Origin: Lachnospiraceae bacterium | Lineage (GTDB): Bacteria; Bacillota; Clostridia; Lachnospirales; Lachnospiraceae | DNA: 52,075 nucleotides | Reading direction: 5' to 3' | Assembly: GCA_017431345.1 (NCBI GenBank) | Contig: JAFRLH010000080.1 | Coordinates: 1 to 52,075 of the forward strand | Made by a program: the position numbers and the translations under genes | In this document: positions 34,751 to 43,346 of the stretch, in pieces | How the letters are laid out: each line of letters opens with the position of its first letter | Position numbering within the stretch: position 1 is the first letter of the stretch | The notes under the pieces: model-generated | Database searches by the model: none | What the model saw: only the letters and a program-made list of their open reading frames with translations | What the model was told of the DNA's origin: nothing

Positions 34751-35449
34751 TTACAGTATCTTATATCTTCTCAGAAAATCCTCGATCCGCTTATCCAGCT
34801 GCCGGTCCGGCTCCGCGATATCCCACAGATAATGTGCGTCCGAATTGTGCAGCCAGGGCTTGTATTTCAGCAGCGGATGCTTTTCCATGATCTCGTCATA
34901 CAGCCCGACATGGTACAGCTCATAAAAAGGAAAGTCCACATCGTCCGGCACACCGCCCATGATCGCCAGCAGACTGTTGGCACTTCTGTCCACATGAGCC
35001 GGGAAGAAGATCCCGCCGTACTGCTTCATCAGATCAGGCAGCTCGGAAAGGGAGACACCGCTGGCCGTGATGATAAGTGTATCGATGGTGCCGATACGCT
35101 CATCGTTCTCATCTACCAGGATCTGGTCTCCGAATATCTCCGGCTTGTTCTTAACCGGCGGCAGCATGGAAAAGACATAGGAATCAAAATCCATCGCCGC
35201 ATCCAGCGTCGGGAAAAGGCAGACGGCATGGATCTCTTCCGCCGTATTGATCTCCATGCCGGGAATCGCTTTAATGCCGGCTTCTTCGGCGACCTTCATA
35301 AAAGCCGGACAGTTCTTTGACGAATTGTGATCCGTCAGCGCGATCACATCCAGCTCCTTCAGCGCTGCCATGTTTACGATGTTATTCACTGTCATGTCAT
35401 TGTCGCCGCAGGGAGACAGGCATGAGTGTATGTGAAGATCGTAGGTCAT
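34751..35449 (-). CDS. PHP-domain metal-dependent phosphoesterase
   Basis: The 232-residue protein has PHP metal-ligand motifs: YDLHIHSCLSPCGD at the front, ALTDHN with its Asp-His, and a final NSDAHYLWDI with Asp-x-His. PHP enzymes are metal-dependent phosphoesterases acting on small phosphates or nucleotides. It is the last gene of a leftward operon with DRTGG and hydrogenase-like proteins, a grouping seen in other anaerobic Firmicutes. GGAGGA precedes its ATG. Confidence 0.85.
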   Translation of the reverse strand: MTYDLHIHSCLSPCGDNDMTVNNIVNMAALKELDVIALTDHNSSKNCPAFMKVAEEAGIKAIPGMEINTAEEIHAVCLFPTLDAAMDFDSYVFSMLPPVKNKPEIFGDQILVDENDERIGTIDTLIITASGVSLSELPDLMKQYGGIFFPAHVDRSANSLLAIMGGVPDDVDFPFYELYHVGLYDEIMEKHPLLKYKPWLHNSDAHYLWDIAEPDRQLDKRIEDFLRRYKIL

Positions 35450-35469
35450 CGGGGCATCCTCCTGCGGGA

Positions 35470-35802
35470 TCAGCTTATTGCTTCGTGAATCAGCAGCCCC
35501 GTATCAAAAGCGGGCTTATCGGAGAGCAGCACGGCGATATCCTGCTGCTCAGCTTTCTTCAGCATATCCTCGTCCGGCTGTACCCTGTCACAGAGCACGA
35601 TGCATGCGACGTCTGTCAGGGAGGCAACCGCCACAGAATTCATGTTTCCCATGACTGTGATCCATGCATAATCCTCGGGCGCCCGGCCCATCGCAAAACT
35701 GAGGAGATCGCAGCAGTAGATCCCTTCTATTGTTCGGGTGAGCGCATCGTCTCCGGCGGCAATTTTAAAACCGCATTTTTCGGCAATCTCATTTACATTC
35801 AT
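35470..35802 (-). CDS. DRTGG-domain protein
   Basis: The 110-residue protein is a stand-alone DRTGG-like domain (IYCCDLLSFAMGRAPEDYAW, then VACIVLCDRVQPDEDMLKKA). Such domains are thought to bind nucleotides or serve as sensors and are usual companions of hydrogenase-type regulatory operons. It lies 20 bp before the PHP gene and 27 bp after the hydrogenase-like gene. Confidence 0.75.
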   Translation of the reverse strand: MNVNEIAEKCGFKIAAGDDALTRTIEGIYCCDLLSFAMGRAPEDYAWITVMGNMNSVAVASLTDVACIVLCDRVQPDEDMLKKAEQQDIAVLLSDKPAFDTGLLIHEAIS

Positions 35803-35829
35803 AGCAGTATCCTTTGCTCTGATCAGGGA

Positions 35830-37155
35830 TCAGTCTTCTTTCGTTTCGGCATCTGCCGTGTTTTTGCGGCCCAGCTGTATTCCGGAGATACGGGAGAGCG
35901 AATTCGCGATCTGATGCACTTCGTCCCGGAGAACGAATACGCAGGCTTCTTCCGTAGAATAGCCCCTTACGATATCTTCCGCAAGCGACCGGCAGGAAGG
36001 AGATCCGCAGGATCCGCAGTCCAGACCCGGGAATTTCTTGATGAGCCGTTCGATCTCATCCATCTTCTGGAAGGCCTTTTCCATATCTGTATCCAGTTCC
36101 ATGACCGGAAGATATTCGAGCTTGTAAGTCCAGCGGTAATCTTCCGGGACCTCCTGGGTATCCAGCACGTTCCGGTAGGGCGGCATATATCTGATCAGGG
36201 ATTTGATCTTGGTCTTGGCGAGGAAGGGATTCTCGACCTGCAGAACGCCGCCGACACATCCGCCGGGACAGGCGTTCAGTTCCACGAATTTGATATAATT
36301 CAGCTTCTCGTCCTCCAGATCATTCAGCACCTTGATGCAGTTCTCGATCCCGTCCGCTGCCAGATACAGGTCTGACAGGAGCGCGTGCGCCTCACCGCCG
36401 GAAGAACCCCACCTTACACCTGCGCGTCCGCTGTCGGATATGTCGCAGGTGTCTTCAGCCCGGTGCATCAGGCCGACCAGTCGGGGATACACTTCCTTGA
36501 TCGGAATAGCAGCATCGATATAGCTTTTGTCAAGCCCGAGCGGCATATTGATGCTGGCTGCCTTGGCAGGGCAGGGCGTGAGGAAAATGACGCCGATCTT
36601 TTCGGGCGGAAGACCGGTCTCTCTGCAGGCCTTTTCCCTGGCAAGTTTTCCGGCGAGTTCCGCCGGGGTCAGCAGCGGAGACATGTATTCGATCAGATCC
36701 GGGAAACGGATCCTTATGAGCCGCGAGATGGTAGGGCATGCGCAGCTGATCATGGGCATGGGTGCTTTCCCGGAGTTGATCAGCTTTCTGGTGGCATCGG
36801 AGATCAGTTCTGCGGCCTGGGCGACTTCAAATACATCGTCAAAGCCGAGGAGTTTCAGCCCCTCCACGACCGTGCCGGGGCCTTCCAGATTGTTGAACTG
36901 CGCATACAGAGAAGGTGCCGGAAGCGCAACGGTATATTCATATCTGTCAAGGATATCAAGCGTTTCACAGACGGCGATCTTGGCATGATGCGGACAGACA
37001 CGGATGCATTCCCCGCAGTCAATGCACCGTTCGGAGAGGATCCTGGCTTTGCCTTCCTGTACTCTGATCGCGCTGGTGGGGCATCTTTTTATGCAGTTGG
37101 TGCAGCCGAGGCACTTGTCTCTGTCAAGTGTAACGCTGTGGAAAAATTCAGACAA
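35830..37155 (-). CDS. Sensory-type [FeFe]-hydrogenase-like iron-sulfur protein
   Basis: The 441-residue protein begins with two [4Fe-4S] ferredoxin motifs (CLGCTNCIKRCP and CIDCGECIRVCP). An H-cluster-type domain follows whose motifs differ from the catalytic consensus: SCACP in place of TSCCP, TPCPAK in place of MPCxxK, and NACPGGCVGG in place of the CPGGCxNGGG signature. A C-terminal CGSCGSPSCRSLAEDI four-Cys motif binds a further cluster. This suits a hydrogen- or redox-sensing variant rather than a main hydrogenase. The start is a TTG at 37155 supported by GAGGTG. It lies in a leftward operon with an anti-sigma-type ATPase. Confidence 0.82.
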   Translation of the reverse strand: MSEFFHSVTLDRDKCLGCTNCIKRCPTSAIRVQEGKARILSERCIDCGECIRVCPHHAKIAVCETLDILDRYEYTVALPAPSLYAQFNNLEGPGTVVEGLKLLGFDDVFEVAQAAELISDATRKLINSGKAPMPMISCACPTISRLIRIRFPDLIEYMSPLLTPAELAGKLAREKACRETGLPPEKIGVIFLTPCPAKAASINMPLGLDKSYIDAAIPIKEVYPRLVGLMHRAEDTCDISDSGRAGVRWGSSGGEAHALLSDLYLAADGIENCIKVLNDLEDEKLNYIKFVELNACPGGCVGGVLQVENPFLAKTKIKSLIRYMPPYRNVLDTQEVPEDYRWTYKLEYLPVMELDTDMEKAFQKMDEIERLIKKFPGLDCGSCGSPSCRSLAEDIVRGYSTEEACVFVLRDEVHQIANSLSRISGIQLGRKNTADAETKED

Positions 37156-37205
37156 AATGACACCTCGTTTCGATAGTCAGACAGTACGGCTTTGCGCCGC
37201 AGTAT

Positions 37206-37622
37206 TCAGGAGTGATTGTAGACTTTCATTCTTACGGTGGTACCGACGCCCACTTCGCTTTCAATATGGAATTCGTCCGTGTACTTCTTCATGTTGGGAA
37301 GGCCCATGCCGGCGCCGAAACCGAGGTTCCTGACCTGTTCGGTGGCGGTGGAGTAGCCGTCCTGCATGGCTTTTTCAATATCCGGAATACCGGGACCGGT
37401 ATCAGCGAGCGTGAGGTCGATCTCGGAAGAGGAAATCTCTGCCGTGATCTCTCCGCCGTAGGCATGGATCACCATGTTGATCTCGCCTTCATATAAAGCG
37501 ATGGAGACTTTGCGGATGACATCGCTCGGAAAGCCGAGTTTCTTCATCTTGCGCTTCAGATCCCCCGATGCTTCGCCCGCACGGGTAAAATCGTCTCCGG
37601 GAACAATGTAATGCAGAGTCAT
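37206..37622 (-). CDS. Anti-sigma-type ATP-binding regulatory protein (HATPase fold)
   Basis: The 138-residue protein carries the GHKL ATP-binding signature: KVSIALYEGEINMVIHAYGG with the N-box Asn, DTGPGIPD, and GFGAGMGLPNMKKYTD. It resembles RsbW/SpoIIAB-type kinases. It overlaps the preceding DRTGG gene by four bases (ATGA), so the two are translationally coupled. It probably signals redox state to the sensory hydrogenase-like protein downstream. Confidence 0.85.
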   Translation of the reverse strand: MTLHYIVPGDDFTRAGEASGDLKRKMKKLGFPSDVIRKVSIALYEGEINMVIHAYGGEITAEISSSEIDLTLADTGPGIPDIEKAMQDGYSTATEQVRNLGFGAGMGLPNMKKYTDEFHIESEVGVGTTVRMKVYNHS

Positions 37623-37972
37623 ACGCTGTGTCCTCCGCGCAGACCGTGCTTATACAGGATCCCGCAGGCGCAGAACATTGTGTGCTCGGTCTTCAGCACA
37701 CAGATGTCCCTGTCTTTGGCCAGTTCAATCACATTTTCAAGAGGATCCTTTCCGCGGACCAGGACAATACATTTCATATCCATCATTTCCGCGGTCCTTA
37801 CAGCCTGGGTGTTGATCAGCCCTGTAAGGAGCACTGCCTGATCCTTTACGAAGGCAAGCACATCGCTCATCATATCGCTTCCGCAGGCATGCTGTACTTC
37901 CTGGTCAAGCAGTTCGTCATCGCCGAAGAGCAGTTCGGCATCCAGATAATCAATAATGTCTCTTACTGTCAT
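37619..37972 (-). CDS. DRTGG-domain protein, first gene of the leftward sensory operon
   Basis: The 117-residue protein (MTVRDIIDYLDAELLFGDDE onward, LAFVKDQAVLLTGLINTQ) is a DRTGG-like domain related to the one at 35470. The ATG at 37972 is the likeliest start, but the strong AGGAGG lies more than 20 bases upstream of it. A GGCCG/CGGCC hairpin lies in between and may bring it close. The longer frame from 38062 has an unsuitable hydrophobic front overlapping the promoter. Confidence 0.72.
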   Translation of the reverse strand: MTVRDIIDYLDAELLFGDDELLDQEVQHACGSDMMSDVLAFVKDQAVLLTGLINTQAVRTAEMMDMKCIVLVRGKDPLENVIELAKDRDICVLKTEHTMFCACGILYKHGLRGGHSV

Positions 37973-38019
37973 AGTGATCGGCCGTTGATACCGGCCTTCC
38001 TCCTTTGTGAGTATGATAG

Positions 38020-38035
38020 TGTTAATTATTATACA
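38020..38035. promoter_or_regulatory. Rex-like palindrome over the leftward -10 box
   Basis: TGTTAATTATTATACA resembles the Rex consensus TTGTTAANNNNTTAACAA with two changes in the right half. It covers the TATAAT of the leftward promoter. Rex is the NADH-sensing repressor of fermentation genes; this is inference from pattern. Confidence 0.4.
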
Positions 38036-38056
38036 AATTGCAGGAAATAATTGCAA
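38028..38056 (-). promoter_or_regulatory. Promoter of the leftward sensory operon
   Basis: On the minus strand TTGCAA (38056-38051) and TATAAT (38033-38028) are 17 bases apart and face the DRTGG gene at 37972. Confidence 0.65.
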
Positions 38057-38183
38057 TAGCAATACAGGAGAAGGAATTCAACAATCCAAAATGGTTAGAT
38101 ACAGCAAACTGACATTTTTTTTATTGATGGCATTAATGTTAAATAATGATGGATAAAATCCGAAAAAATGTATACTGACTGTC

Positions 38184-38212
38184 TTGCTAATATGCAGGTT
38201 TACATCTATAAT
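38184..38212 (+). promoter_or_regulatory. Promoter of the hydrogenase operon
   Basis: TTGCTA (38184-38189) and TATAAT (38207-38212) are 17 bases apart and face the NuoE-like gene at 38302. The leader is about 80 bases long. Confidence 0.65.
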
Positions 38213-38249
38213 AATAAAGCATAAAAAGGGTATAGTCTGTACTTTTTCA

Positions 38250-38265
38250 TGTTATTAATTTAACA
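38250..38265. promoter_or_regulatory. Rex-like operator in the hydrogenase leader
   Basis: TGTTATTAATTTAACA matches the Rex consensus TTGTTAANNNNTTAACAA with one change in the inner part. It lies about 40 bases downstream of the -10 box and could act as a roadblock. Confidence 0.5.
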
Positions 38266-38301
38266 ATGTAAAAATTATTCAAAGGAAGAGAGGACGTCAA
38301 T

Positions 38302-38802
38302 ATGGCAAACTCGAAAACCAATGTTCCCTTCCAGGGCACTCCCGAACAGGAGAAAGCACTTATGGAGGTCATTGAGCGCCTCAAGGATGAAAAAGGAGCG
38401 CTGATGCCGATCCTGCAGGAAGCACAGGATATCTACGGCTATCTGCCGGAGGAAGTTCAGCGCATGATCGCGCTCGGTCTGAATATACCTTTTGAAGAGG
38501 TATATGGCGTAGCAACTTTCTACTCTCAGTTCACGCTGAATCCCAAGGGCAAGTACAAAGTTTCCGTATGTCTCGGAACCGCCTGCTATGTTAAGGGCTC
38601 CGGAGAAGTGTATGCAAAGCTGCAGGAAGAGCTCGGCATCAAGGGCGGTGAATGCACGGCGGATAAGAAGTTCTCCCTGGAAGCCTGCCGCTGCGTGGGC
38701 GCCTGCGGACTTGCGCCGGTCATCATGATCAATGATGAAGTCTACGGCCGCATGACGCCCGGTCAGGTCCAGGTAGTCCTGGCCAAGTATAAGGATGCCT
38801 GA
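38302..38802 (+). CDS. hydC: NAD-linked hydrogenase NuoE-like subunit (HydC/HndA type)
   Basis: The 166-residue protein is the thioredoxin-like [2Fe-2S] subunit: VYGVATFYSQFTLNPKGKYK, then CLGTACYVKGS and ACRCVGACGLAPV. It carries the four cluster cysteines. It passes electrons between the NAD site of HydB and the hydrogenase. AAAGGAAGAGAGG precedes the ATG. It opens the rightward operon containing an ATPase, a ferredoxin-like protein, HydB and HydA. Confidence 0.92.
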   Translation: MANSKTNVPFQGTPEQEKALMEVIERLKDEKGALMPILQEAQDIYGYLPEEVQRMIALGLNIPFEEVYGVATFYSQFTLNPKGKYKVSVCLGTACYVKGSGEVYAKLQEELGIKGGECTADKKFSLEACRCVGACGLAPVIMINDEVYGRMTPGQVQVVLAKYKDA

Positions 38803-38805
38803 TCA

Positions 38806-39363
38806 ATGCAGGAACTTTCGATGAATGTGCTCGACGTAGCTGAGAATTCCATGAGAGCACAGGCGGAGAATGTGACCGTTAAGATCGTCGAAGACACCGA
38901 AAAAGACATCATGAGCATCCTGATCGAAGATGACGGATGCGGGATGACGGAAGAACAGGTCAGACAGGTGACGGATCCGTTCTTTACCACGAGAACCACA
39001 AGAAAAGTCGGTCTGGGCGTGCCGCTCTTTAAAATGGCGGCGGAGATGGCTGACGGCGAGTTCTCGATCCATTCAACACCAGGTGTCGGAACAAAGACAT
39101 TCGCATCCTTCAAACTGTCGCATATAGACAGGATGCCGCTCGGAGATATCGCATCCACTATGCAGCTCCTGATCTGCAGCCACGAAGATGTGAATGTTAT
39201 GTACACACACATTGTGAACGGAAATGAATTTTCCGTTTCCACCGCACAGCTGAAAGAGGTCCTGGAGGGCGTATCCCTGGAAACGCCGGAGATCAGGATT
39301 TTCATAGGCGATTATTTAAAAGAGAATATTGAAGCATTGTACAATACGGAGGACAGTATATGA
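38806..39363 (+). CDS. GHKL-type ATP-binding protein within the hydrogenase operon
   Basis: The 185-residue protein shows the GHKL ATPase motifs: the N-box in LSMNVLDVAENSMRAQAENV, IEDDGCGM, and the TTRKVGLGVPLFKMAAEMAD lid. It lacks a dimerisation or histidine-phosphotransfer domain. It is a histidine-kinase-like ATPase regularly placed between NuoE- and ferredoxin-like subunits in clostridial hydrogenase operons. Its role is unknown, but regulation of hydrogenase activity is suggested. Three bases separate it from hydC, and it overlaps the next gene by ATGA. Confidence 0.82.
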   Translation: MQELSMNVLDVAENSMRAQAENVTVKIVEDTEKDIMSILIEDDGCGMTEEQVRQVTDPFFTTRTTRKVGLGVPLFKMAAEMADGEFSIHSTPGVGTKTFASFKLSHIDRMPLGDIASTMQLLICSHEDVNVMYTHIVNGNEFSVSTAQLKEVLEGVSLETPEIRIFIGDYLKENIEALYNTEDSI

Positions 39364-39737
39364 AGAGCTTAGCTGAGCTTAAGGCTTTAAGAGATAAAGC
39401 CAGAGGTGAAATGGGTATGAGAGAGGACGCACCGGACAATATCCGCATCGTTGTCGGTATGGCTACATGCGGTATCGCTGCAGGCGCCCGTCCCGTGCTC
39501 AATTCATTTGTCAACGAAGTCGCAAAACGCGGACTGAAGAATGTTACCGTTTCCCAGACGGGCTGCATCGGCATCTGCCAGTTCGAGCCGGTCGCCGAGG
39601 TATTTGAGCCCGGCAAGGAAAAAGTGACCTATGTCAAGCTGGACGCGGACAAGGCTGCTAAGATCGTAGTAGATCATATCGTAAACGGAAGCGTTGTCAC
39701 GGATTACACCATCGGCGCCGCAAACGCAGCAAAATAA
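39360..39737 (+). CDS. hndB: [2Fe-2S] ferredoxin-like subunit (HndB type)
   Basis: The 125-residue protein is a thioredoxin-like [2Fe-2S] ferredoxin domain with the ATCGIAAGARPVLNSF front and the cluster segment TGCIGICQFEPVAEV. It matches the HndB family of NADP- or NAD-linked hydrogenases. The start overlaps the previous stop as ATGA, which indicates coupling. It should pass electrons within the complex. Confidence 0.87.
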   Translation: MKSLAELKALRDKARGEMGMREDAPDNIRIVVGMATCGIAAGARPVLNSFVNEVAKRGLKNVTVSQTGCIGICQFEPVAEVFEPGKEKVTYVKLDADKAAKIVVDHIVNGSVVTDYTIGAANAAK

Positions 39738-39749
39738 GGAGGAGAGAAG

Positions 39750-41543
39750 ATGTATCGAGCACATGTACTTATCTGCGGAGGTACCGGATGTACTTCCTCC
39801 GGCAGCATGAAAGTCCAGGAAGCTCTCGCTGCCGAACTGAAGGCCTACGGCCTGGAAGATGAAATCTCGATCGTCCGCACCGGCTGCTTCGGACTCTGCG
39901 AGAACGGCCCGGTCATGATCGTCTATCCCGAAGGATCTTTCTATTCACGCGTTACTCCGGAGGATGTCAAGGAGATCGTTTCCGAGCATCTGCTGAAGGG
40001 ACGTATCGTACAGCGCCTCCTTTACAAGGATTCCGTGGATGAAGACAACAATACGATCAAGTCCCTGGATGAGACGCCTTTCTATAAGAAACAGAAGAGA
40101 GTCGCGCTCAGGAACTGCGGTATCATCAATCCCGAGATCATTGATGAATATATCGCTTACGACGGCTATCAGGCACTCGGCAAAGTCCTTACCGAGATGA
40201 AGCCCGAAGACGTTATCGAAACACTGAAAGCTTCCGGTCTCCGCGGCCGCGGCGGCGCAGGCTTCCCGACAGGCGTGAAGTGGTCCTTCGCCGCTGTCCA
40301 GCCCGGACCTGATAAATTTGTATGCTGCAACGCCGACGAAGGCGACCCCGGCGCATTCATGGACCGTTCCGTTCTGGAAGGCGATCCCCATGTTGTCATC
40401 GAAGCCATGACGATCGCGGGATATGCCATCGGTGCACATCAGGGTTATATCTACGTCCGTGCAGAGTACCCCATCGCCGTCAAGCGTCTGAAGATCGCGA
40501 TCGGCCAGGCCAGGGAATACGGCCTGCTCGGCAAGGATATCCTTGGTTCCGGATTTGATTTCGACCTGGATATCAGACTCGGCGCCGGCGCATTCGTCTG
40601 CGGTGAGGAAACAGCCCTGATGACTTCCATTGAAGGCAAGAGAGGCGAGCCCAGACCCAGACCGCCGTTCCCGGCAGTGAAAGGTCTGTTCCAGAAACCC
40701 ACCATCCTGAACAACGTTGAGACCTATGCGAACATCCCCCAGATCATCCTGAAGGGACCGGAATGGTTCGCATCGATGGGTACCGAGAAATCCAAGGGCA
40801 CCAAGGTCTTCGCACTCGGCGGAAAGATCAAGAATACCGGTCTTGTCGAGATCCCCATGGGAACCACGCTCCGCGAAGTCGTCGAAGAGATCGGCGGCGG
40901 CATCCCGAACGGCAAGAAGTTCAAGGCTGCACAGACCGGCGGACCTTCCGGCGGCTGCATCCCTGCAGAGCATTTTGATGTTCCGATCGATTATGACAAC
41001 CTGATCGCCATCGGCTCCATGATGGGATCCGGCGGACTGATCGTTATGGACGAGGATAACTGCATGGTCGATATCGCCAAGTTCTTCCTCGAGTTCACCG
41101 TCGATGAGTCCTGCGGTAAATGTACGCCCTGCCGTATCGGTACCAGGCGTATGCATGAGATCCTTGACAGGATCACAAAGGGCCAGGGAACACTGGAAGA
41201 TCTGGACAAGCTGGAAGAACTCGCAAAGTACATCAAAGCGAATTCGCTGTGCGGACTCGGACAGACCGCTCCGAACCCCGTGCTTTCCACCATGAGATAC
41301 TTCCGTGACGAATATATCGCCCATGTTGTTGAGAAGCGCTGTCCTGCGGGAGTCTGCAAAGGACTTCTTTCCTACACGATCGATCCTGAGAAGTGTAAGG
41401 GATGTACAGCCTGCTACCGTAAGTGCCCTGTGGAAGCAATCTCCGGCACAGTCAAACAGCCTCATGTTATCGACCAGAGCAAGTGCATCAAGTGCGGAAG
41501 CTGCCTTGATACATGTAAGTTCGGCGCTATAACAAAGAAGTAA
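39750..41543 (+). CDS. hydB: NAD(P)-linked hydrogenase flavoprotein subunit HydB (NuoF-like)
   Basis: The 597-residue protein has three parts: an N-terminal [2Fe-2S] thioredoxin-like domain (CGGTGCTSSGS, TGCFGLCENGP); a NuoF domain with the FMN and NAD motifs GRGGAGFPTGVKW and GAGAFVCGEETALM and the cluster segment ESCGKCTPCRIGT; and two C-terminal [4Fe-4S] motifs (CKGCTACYRKCP and CIKCGSCLDTC). It exchanges electrons with NADH and, in bifurcating hydrogenases, pairs this with ferredoxin. AGGAGGAGAG supports the ATG. Confidence 0.94.
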   Translation: MYRAHVLICGGTGCTSSGSMKVQEALAAELKAYGLEDEISIVRTGCFGLCENGPVMIVYPEGSFYSRVTPEDVKEIVSEHLLKGRIVQRLLYKDSVDEDNNTIKSLDETPFYKKQKRVALRNCGIINPEIIDEYIAYDGYQALGKVLTEMKPEDVIETLKASGLRGRGGAGFPTGVKWSFAAVQPGPDKFVCCNADEGDPGAFMDRSVLEGDPHVVIEAMTIAGYAIGAHQGYIYVRAEYPIAVKRLKIAIGQAREYGLLGKDILGSGFDFDLDIRLGAGAFVCGEETALMTSIEGKRGEPRPRPPFPAVKGLFQKPTILNNVETYANIPQIILKGPEWFASMGTEKSKGTKVFALGGKIKNTGLVEIPMGTTLREVVEEIGGGIPNGKKFKAAQTGGPSGGCIPAEHFDVPIDYDNLIAIGSMMGSGGLIVMDEDNCMVDIAKFFLEFTVDESCGKCTPCRIGTRRMHEILDRITKGQGTLEDLDKLEELAKYIKANSLCGLGQTAPNPVLSTMRYFRDEYIAHVVEKRCPAGVCKGLLSYTIDPEKCKGCTACYRKCPVEAISGTVKQPHVIDQSKCIKCGSCLDTCKFGAITKK

Positions 41544-41556
41544 GGTGGTGCAGAAT

Positions 41557-43296
41557 ATGGAAATGATCAAAGTTAAGATAAACGGGATCGAAGTTGAAGT
41601 AGAAAAGAATACCACTATCCTTGACGCCGCCAGAAAAGCCGGCGTACGGATCCCCACGCTCTGCTATCTGCGTGAGATCAATGCGATCGGCGCCTGCCGT
41701 ATCTGCCTTGTGGAAGTAAAGGGAGCCAGAGGCCTTTGCGCAGCCTGCGTATATCCGCTGGACCGCGACGGCACGGAAGTGTTCACCAACACCCCTGCGA
41801 TCCGCGCTTACAGAAAGATGACCCTGGAGCTGATGCTCTCCAACCATCGTATGGAATGCCTTTCCTGCGTACGTTCGGATGACTGCGAACTCCGTCAGCT
41901 TGCTTCCGAGTACGGCGTAGACCAGAACAAGTTCAAGGGCACAGAGGACCTGAAGCCCGATCTTGATGAAGCAGTACATCTGGTAAGAGACAACTCCAAA
42001 TGTATCCTCTGCCGCCGCTGCACGGCTGTCTGCCGCCAGAATCAGTATGCCGGCGTGATCGGACCGAACAACCGCGGATTTGCGACCCATATCGGAAGCC
42101 CGTTCGATGAGCCGCTCAGCAACACTTCCTGCGTGAACTGCGGACAGTGTACGGCTGTATGTCCTACCGGCGCATTGACTGAGAAGGATGATACCCCGAA
42201 GGTATGGGCTGCGATCGCCGATCCGGAGAAGCATGTTGTTGTCGCTCCCGCTCCGTCCGTACGTGTACAGCTCGGAGAGTACTTCGGATTCCCGATGGGC
42301 TCCAATGTCGAAGGAAAGATGATCGCCGCCATCAGAAGACTTGGCGTCGACAAGGTATTCGATGTTGACAATGCGGCTGACTTCACCATCATGGAAGAAG
42401 GCACCGAGCTCCTTGAGAGACTGCAGAACGGCGGAAAGCTGCCGCTCATCACATCCTGCTCACCCGGCTGGATCAAGTTCTGCGAACATTACTATCCTGA
42501 TATGACCGAGAACCTGTCCTCCTGCAAGTCTCCTCAGCAGATGTACGGCGGTCTCGTGAAGACCTACTATGCAGAGAAGGCCGGCATTGATCCGAAGGAC
42601 ATCTATGTCATATCCGTCATGCCCTGCACAGCCAAGAAGTTCGAAGTAGGCCGTGATGATATGTCCGCTTCCGGTTATCCGGATGTTGACTGCTCCATCA
42701 CCACCCGTGAGCTTGCCAGAATGATCAAGACGGCAGGCATCGTATTTGAAGATCTTCCGGATGAAGAGTGCGATCCCGCTCTCGGCATCGCATCCGGTGC
42801 TGCCCATATCTTCGGCGCTACCGGCGGTGTTATGGAAGCTGCCCTTCGTACCGTTGCCGAGATCGTTACCGGCCAGAGCCTTGAGAATCCGGAATTCCAC
42901 GAGGTCCGCGGTGTTGAGGCTATCAAGGAAGCCGAGTATGATCTGGCAGGAACCAAGGTCAAAGTCGCTGTCACCAGCGGACTTAAGAATGCTGCGAAGC
43001 TGCTCGACAGAGTCAAGAGCGGAGAGGCTGATTATCAGTTCATCGAAGTCATGGCATGCCCCGGCGGCTGCGTAAACGGCGGCGGCCAGCCTCATCAGCC
43101 CGCATCCGTCAGGAACTTCACAGACGTCCGTGCCGTCAGAGCCGGCGGTCTGTATTCCGAGGATCAGGGCATGGCGCTCAGAAAGAGCCATGAGAACCCG
43201 ATCGTCAAGCAGGTCTATGATGAGTATCTCGGCAAGCCCGGAAGCCATAAGGCCCATGAGATCCTTCATACGACTTATGTAAAGAGAGGACTGTAA
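41557..43296 (+). CDS. hydA: [FeFe]-hydrogenase catalytic subunit HydA (HndD type)
   Basis: The 579-residue protein is a full M3-type catalytic subunit. It has an N-terminal [2Fe-2S] domain, the His-ligated HRMECLSCVRSDDC cluster, two [4Fe-4S] motifs (CILCRRCTAVC and CVNCGQCTAVCP), and the three H-cluster signatures TSCSPGWIKFCE, MPCTAKKFE and MACPGGCVNGGGQP. All residues needed for activity appear present. It makes or uses H2. AAGGTGGTG lies at the right distance from the ATG at 41557; the GTG at 41545 belongs to that ribosome site. The operon ends at a strong terminator. Confidence 0.95.
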   Translation: MEMIKVKINGIEVEVEKNTTILDAARKAGVRIPTLCYLREINAIGACRICLVEVKGARGLCAACVYPLDRDGTEVFTNTPAIRAYRKMTLELMLSNHRMECLSCVRSDDCELRQLASEYGVDQNKFKGTEDLKPDLDEAVHLVRDNSKCILCRRCTAVCRQNQYAGVIGPNNRGFATHIGSPFDEPLSNTSCVNCGQCTAVCPTGALTEKDDTPKVWAAIADPEKHVVVAPAPSVRVQLGEYFGFPMGSNVEGKMIAAIRRLGVDKVFDVDNAADFTIMEEGTELLERLQNGGKLPLITSCSPGWIKFCEHYYPDMTENLSSCKSPQQMYGGLVKTYYAEKAGIDPKDIYVISVMPCTAKKFEVGRDDMSASGYPDVDCSITTRELARMIKTAGIVFEDLPDEECDPALGIASGAAHIFGATGGVMEAALRTVAEIVTGQSLENPEFHEVRGVEAIKEAEYDLAGTKVKVAVTSGLKNAAKLLDRVKSGEADYQFIEVMACPGGCVNGGGQPHQPASVRNFTDVRAVRAGGLYSEDQGMALRKSHENPIVKQVYDEYLGKPGSHKAHEILHTTYVKRGL

Positions 43297-43314
43297 GTCT
43301 GATCTGACAGAATG

Positions 43315-43346
43315 AAAAATCCCTGCCGGAAACGGCAGGGATTTTT
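43315..43346 (+). terminator. Rho-independent terminator of the hydrogenase operon
   Basis: AAAAATCCCTGCCG pairs with CGGCAGGGATTTTT around a GAAA loop. This is a strong terminator just after hydA. Confidence 0.92.

Noticed and set aside
39945-41657. 570-codon reverse-strand open frame opposite hydB
   Set aside because: HydB motifs on the plus strand are unmistakable, and the reverse frame shows no domain.
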